From: Pseudovibrio sp947494035 | GTDB lineage: Bacteria > Pseudomonadota > Alphaproteobacteria > Rhizobiales > Stappiaceae | Length of the DNA stretch: 64,000 nucleotides | NCBI GenBank assembly: GCA_947494035.1 | Contig: CANLTN010000011.1 | Location: 62,001 to 126,000, forward strand | Direction of reading: 5' to 3' | Shown here: in pieces, positions 61,279 to 64,000 of the stretch | Layout: each line of letters opens with the position of its first letter | Numbering within the stretch: the first letter of the stretch is position 1 | Program-made: the position numbers and the translations under genes | Notes under the pieces: generated by a model | The model's database searches: none | What the model was told of the DNA's origin: nothing | What the model saw: the letters and a program-made list of their open reading frames with translations, nothing else

Positions 61279-61974
61279 TTACTCGGTAATAGAACCAAGT
61301 TCAACCTTTACGCCTGGTCCCATCGTGGATGAAAGGGCTACGCGCTTAACGTAAGTACCTTTTGCACCGGATGGCTTGGCCTTGATCACTGCATCAACGA
61401 ACGCTTTCACGTTCTCTTCCAGCTTGGAAGCTTCAAAAGAAGCTTTGCCAACGCCAGCGTGAATGATACCAGCTTTTTCAACGCGGAACTGTACAGAACC
61501 ACCCTTGGCGTCAGTAACAGCCTTGGTCACGTCAGGGGTCACAGTACCAACCTTAGGGTTTGGCATCATGCCGCGAGGACCAAGAACCTTACCAAGACGA
61601 CCAACCAGTGGCATCATGTCAGGAGTTGCAATAACGGTATCGAAGTTGATGGTACCGCCCTGCACTTCTTTAACCAGCTCTTCTGCGCCAACAATGTCAG
61701 CACCAGCAGCTTTTGCTTCGTCAGCTTTCGCATCACGAGCAAACACTGCAACACGTACAGTTTTACCGGTACCATTTGGAAGAACACATGCACCGCGAAC
61801 CATCTGGTCAGCGTGACGTGGATCAACACCAAGGTTGATCGCAACTTCAATGGTCTCGTCAAACTTAGCTGTGCTACCGGATTTAACGACTGCAAGAGCT
61901 TCGCTTACTGCGTACTCTTTATTACGGTCGATACCTTCGCGAGCAGCTTTAATGCGCTTACCTACTTTAGCCAT
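61279..61974 (-). CDS. rplA: 50S ribosomal protein L1
   Basis: The L1-stalk protein, in enterobacteria also the autoregulator of the L11-L1 operon. The 231-residue chain begins MAKVGKRIKAAREGIDRNKE, then VAINLGVDPRHADQMVRGAC. It has MPLVGRLGKVLGPRGMMPNP, KVGTVTPDVTKAVTDAKGG, and the ending STMGPGVKVELGSITE. It lies 6 bp after rplK. Confidence 0.98.
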   Translation of the reverse strand: MAKVGKRIKAAREGIDRNKEYAVSEALAVVKSGSTAKFDETIEVAINLGVDPRHADQMVRGACVLPNGTGKTVRVAVFARDAKADEAKAAGADIVGAEELVKEVQGGTINFDTVIATPDMMPLVGRLGKVLGPRGMMPNPKVGTVTPDVTKAVTDAKGGSVQFRVEKAGIIHAGVGKASFEASKLEENVKAFVDAVIKAKPSGAKGTYVKRVALSSTMGPGVKVELGSITE

Positions 61975-61980
61975 GATCTA

Positions 61981-62409
61981 TTACTCCGTAACTTCCACAC
62001 CCATGGAACGGGCGGAGCCTTCGATCATCAGCATTGCTGCTTCAATATCGTTAGCGTTGAGGTCTTTCATCTTAGCTTCAGCGATCTCACGAACCTGAGC
62101 CTTAGTGATGGACGCAACAGTGCCACGACCAGGAGTCGCAGAACCGGACTTAACCTTTGCAGCTTTCTTGATGAAGAAAGAAGCCGGTGAAGTCTTGATC
62201 TCAAATGTGAAAGACTTATCGGAATAATAAGTAATGATGGTTGGGCAAGGAGAACCCTTCTCAACATCCTGGGTCTTAGCGTTAAACGCCTTACAGAATT
62301 CCATGATGTTCAGACCGCGCTGACCCAGCGCAGGACCAATTGGTGGGGATGGTGTAGCAGAACCTGCTGGCACCTGAAGCTTTAAATAGCCGTCAATCTT
62401 TTTCGCCAT
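61981..62409 (-). CDS. rplK: 50S ribosomal protein L11
   Basis: A GTPase-centre protein binding 23S helix 43-44, thiostrepton target. The 142-residue chain begins MAKKIDGYLKLQVPAGSATP, then SPPIGPALGQRGLNIMEFCK, and has TPGRGTVASITKAQVREIAE. The start at 62409 is preferred to a longer frame to 62442. It lies 120 bp after nusG and 6 bp before rplA. Confidence 0.97.
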   Translation of the reverse strand: MAKKIDGYLKLQVPAGSATPSPPIGPALGQRGLNIMEFCKAFNAKTQDVEKGSPCPTIITYYSDKSFTFEIKTSPASFFIKKAAKVKSGSATPGRGTVASITKAQVREIAEAKMKDLNANDIEAAMLMIEGSARSMGVEVTE

Positions 62410-62529
62410 AATTCTCTCCAGAATGGATCTGTGAAACTGCAACGAAGCGTTTCACCGGATAAGAGAGCGGGCGGTCTGGCTTCCGGAACACCGACGAAAG
62501 TGCGCCTCACCTGCCGCCCCAACCCGAAC

Positions 62530-63063
62530 TTAGCCGACTTTGTCGACCTGTCCGTATTCAAGCTCAACCGGGGTAGCCCGGCCGAAGATGGACACAGTCA
62601 CTTTCAGACGTGCCCGTTCCTCATCGACTTCCTCGACGAGACCAGAGAAGGAAGCAAACGGGCCATCGCTGACGCGAACCTGTTCACCAACTTCAAAGCT
62701 GACAGAAGGTTTCGGAGCTTCGACACCTTCTTGAACCTGATTAAGAATACGCTGCGCCTCAGCCTCGGAAATCGGCATAGGCTTCTTGTCATTACCAAGG
62801 AAGCCCGAAACTTTCGGCGTATCGTTGATCAGGTGATAAGCGTCATCGCTCATCTCCATCTTCACCAAAACGTAACCCGGGAAGAATTTGCGCTCGGCAT
62901 CAACCTTGCGACCACGACGCACTTCTACGAATTTCTCGGTCGGAACCAGAACCTCGTCAAATGAATCTTCAAGGCCCTGTTGCTGCGCTCTTTCTTTGAT
63001 CGACTCGGCAACTTTGCGCTCAAAATTCGAATAAGCGTGAACAATATACCAGCGCTTAGCCAT
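62530..63063 (-). CDS. nusG: Transcription termination/antitermination factor NusG
   Basis: Couples RNA polymerase to Rho or to ribosomes. The 177-residue chain has the NGN domain (AKRWYIVHAYSNFERKVAES; FFPGYVLVKMEMSDDAYHLI) and a C-terminal KOW domain (EVGEQVRVSDGPFASFSGLV; RATPVELEYGQVDKV). Short and typical. It follows secE by 39 bp and probably shares its transcript; rplK lies downstream. Confidence 0.97.
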   Translation of the reverse strand: MAKRWYIVHAYSNFERKVAESIKERAQQQGLEDSFDEVLVPTEKFVEVRRGRKVDAERKFFPGYVLVKMEMSDDAYHLINDTPKVSGFLGNDKKPMPISEAEAQRILNQVQEGVEAPKPSVSFEVGEQVRVSDGPFASFSGLVEEVDEERARLKVTVSIFGRATPVELEYGQVDKVG

Positions 63064-63102
63064 CTTAAATCCTGCTCCTATTAAATTTGTCTGAAAGCTT
63101 AA

Positions 63103-63294
63103 TTAGAAGCCAAGCAGTATACTGATACCCCAGCTCATGAGCTGGTCAGCAGCAAGGAAGAACATCGCTGCAAAGAAAACCATGATGAATACCATCAGCG
63201 TAGTCACGCCGGTTTCCTTGCGCGTAGGCCAGGTCACCTTTGAGGTTTCCGAGCGAACTTGCTGAATAAATGTAAAAGGATTGGTTTTTGCCAT
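63103..63294 (-). CDS. secE: Preprotein translocase subunit SecE
   Basis: The small subunit that clamps SecY. The 63-residue chain begins MAKTNPFTFIQQVRSETSKV, has the conserved amphipathic TWPTRKETGVTTLMV and one transmembrane helix (FIMVFFAAMFFLAADQLMSW). The single-helix form is typical of this class. Start at 63294, not the codon at 63309. It lies 39 bp ahead of nusG and after tRNA-Trp. Confidence 0.95.
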   Translation of the reverse strand: MAKTNPFTFIQQVRSETSKVTWPTRKETGVTTLMVFIMVFFAAMFFLAADQLMSWGISILLGF

Positions 63295-63415
63295 TAGGTC
63301 CCGGCCCATTACACGACAGGTGGGCGCGTAGATTCATCCACGCGCCCTATCCCTGAAAAACTCTTCATATGCCACCAGCTTCGATTAATCAAGATCTTTC
63401 TGACTCTCGAAGAAA

Positions 63416-63491
63416 TGGCAGGGGCAGCAGGGCTCGAACCCGCGACCTACGGTTTTGGAGACCGTCGCTCTACCAACTGAGCTATACCCCT
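63416..63491 (-). tRNA. tRNA-Trp (anticodon CCA)
   Basis: Minus strand AGGGGTATAGCTCAGTTGGT, then AGAGCGACGGTCTCCAAAAC and CGTAGGTCGCGGGTTCGAAC, ending CTGCTGCCCCT, G, CCA. Acceptor arms AGGGGTA and TGCCCCT pair. The anticodon loop CTCCAAA gives CCA. It is 76 nt with encoded CCA. It sits between tuf and secE, a standard place in this class. Confidence 0.97.
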
Positions 63492-63602
63492 ACAACGCCC
63501 CGAACCCGGGACAAAAACCTCAACCACCAACAATCCAACTTGCCGGTAGGCACCGTGCCGCAATACATACCGCGGCACGATAAGTAAAGACTTTAGAAGT
63601 CT

Positions 63603-64000
63603 TTATTCAATGATTTCAGCTACCACACCAGCGCCGACGGTACGACCGCCTTCACGGATAGCGAAGCGCAGACCATCTTCCATAGCGATTGGTACGATAA
63701 GTTCAACTGAAACAGCAACGTTATCACCAGGCATCACCATTTCTGTGCCTTCTGGCAGAGAAACAACACCAGTCACGTCAGTTGTACGGAAGTAGAACTG
63801 TGGACGGTAGTTGGTGAAGAATGGAGTGTGACGTCCACCCTCTTCCTTGGTGAGGATGTATGCCTCAGCCTTGAACTTAGTGTGAGGAGTAACGGAACCT
63901 GGCTTACACAGCACCTGGCCACGCTCAACATCTTCACGACCAACACCACGGATCAGCGCGCCAATGTTATCGCCAGCTTCACCCTGATCGAGCAGCTTGC
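63603..64000 (-). CDS. tuf: Elongation factor Tu (second copy, C-terminal part)
   Basis: The C-terminal ~132 codons of a second tuf gene, whose 5' part lies beyond the window. The readable part ends in TVGAGVVAEIIE, as in the first copy at 45429-46604. Over the shared ~398 bp I count about three base differences, all silent (GGA/GGG and CAC/CAT in GRHTP; GCG/GCA in GALI). Such near-identity is usual for paired tuf genes and is put down to gene conversion. Downstream on the same strand are tRNA-Trp, secE and nusG. Confidence 0.97.
   Translation of the reverse strand, partial: KLLDQGEAGDNIGALIRGVGREDVERGQVLCKPGSVTPHTKFKAEAYILTKEEGGRHTPFFTNYRPQFYFRTTDVTGVVSLPEGTEMVMPGDNVAVSVELIVPIAMEDGLRFAIREGGRTVGAGVVAEIIE

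Overview
The window looks like a chromosomal segment of an alphaproteobacterium of the Hyphomicrobiales/Rhizobiales type, perhaps a marine Pseudovibrio/Stappiaceae-like genome. Grounds for this are the ribosomal block with adk between secY and rpsM and no rpsD in the alpha operon, an ATP12 chaperone gene, an FMN-riboswitch-controlled EamA transporter, PccA/PccB, and a rluC-HAD-ATP12 cluster. The genus is a guess; the class-level assignment is well supported.

Left third (1-31 kb): a mixed accessory and housekeeping region. In order it holds the N-terminus of a probable nucleotide cyclase running off the left edge, thiE, a ClpP2-like peptidase, a PAS-GGDEF-EAL protein, an ACT-domain protein, a VOC protein, mgtE, tRNA-Leu(GAG), an orphan FliN-like SpoA protein, lipB, acyP, a small degraded gene, and an FMN-riboswitch EamA (RibN-type) transporter. 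A minus-strand operon pccA-HAD-GGCT follows, then folB. Next is a tandem array of five small secreted cysteine proteins, lying between pccA and pccB. After pccB come two bacterioferritins, ATP12, a HAD phosphatase, rluC, crcB, a large patatin-like protein, rarA, a Do-type protease and a methyl-accepting chemotaxis protein.

Right half (31-64 kb): an almost unbroken minus-strand expression-machinery block. Read in transcription order from the right edge it is tuf (second copy, cut by the window end), tRNA-Trp(CCA), secE, nusG, rplK, rplA, rplJ, rplL, rpoB, rpoC; a two-gene break (a hypothetical acidic protein and a NUDIX hydrolase); then rpsL, rpsG, fusA, tuf, the S10 and spc operons, adk, rpsM, rpsK, rpoA, rplQ. 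Junctions carry recognisable RNA structures: an L10 leader, an rplL-rpoB terminator plus an 11-bp inverted repeat, an rpoB-rpoC hairpin, and a hairpin in front of rpsM.

The most unusual item is the secreted-protein array at 14.3-16.6 kb. The two upstream members have four cysteines with identical spacing. The three downstream members have lost exactly cysteines 1 and 3, which predicts the disulfide pairing, and they share near-identical DNA at both gene ends and a common 3' stem-loop. A second pattern is a set of four AACGCA motifs spaced 20, 20 and 10 bp upstream of mgtE.
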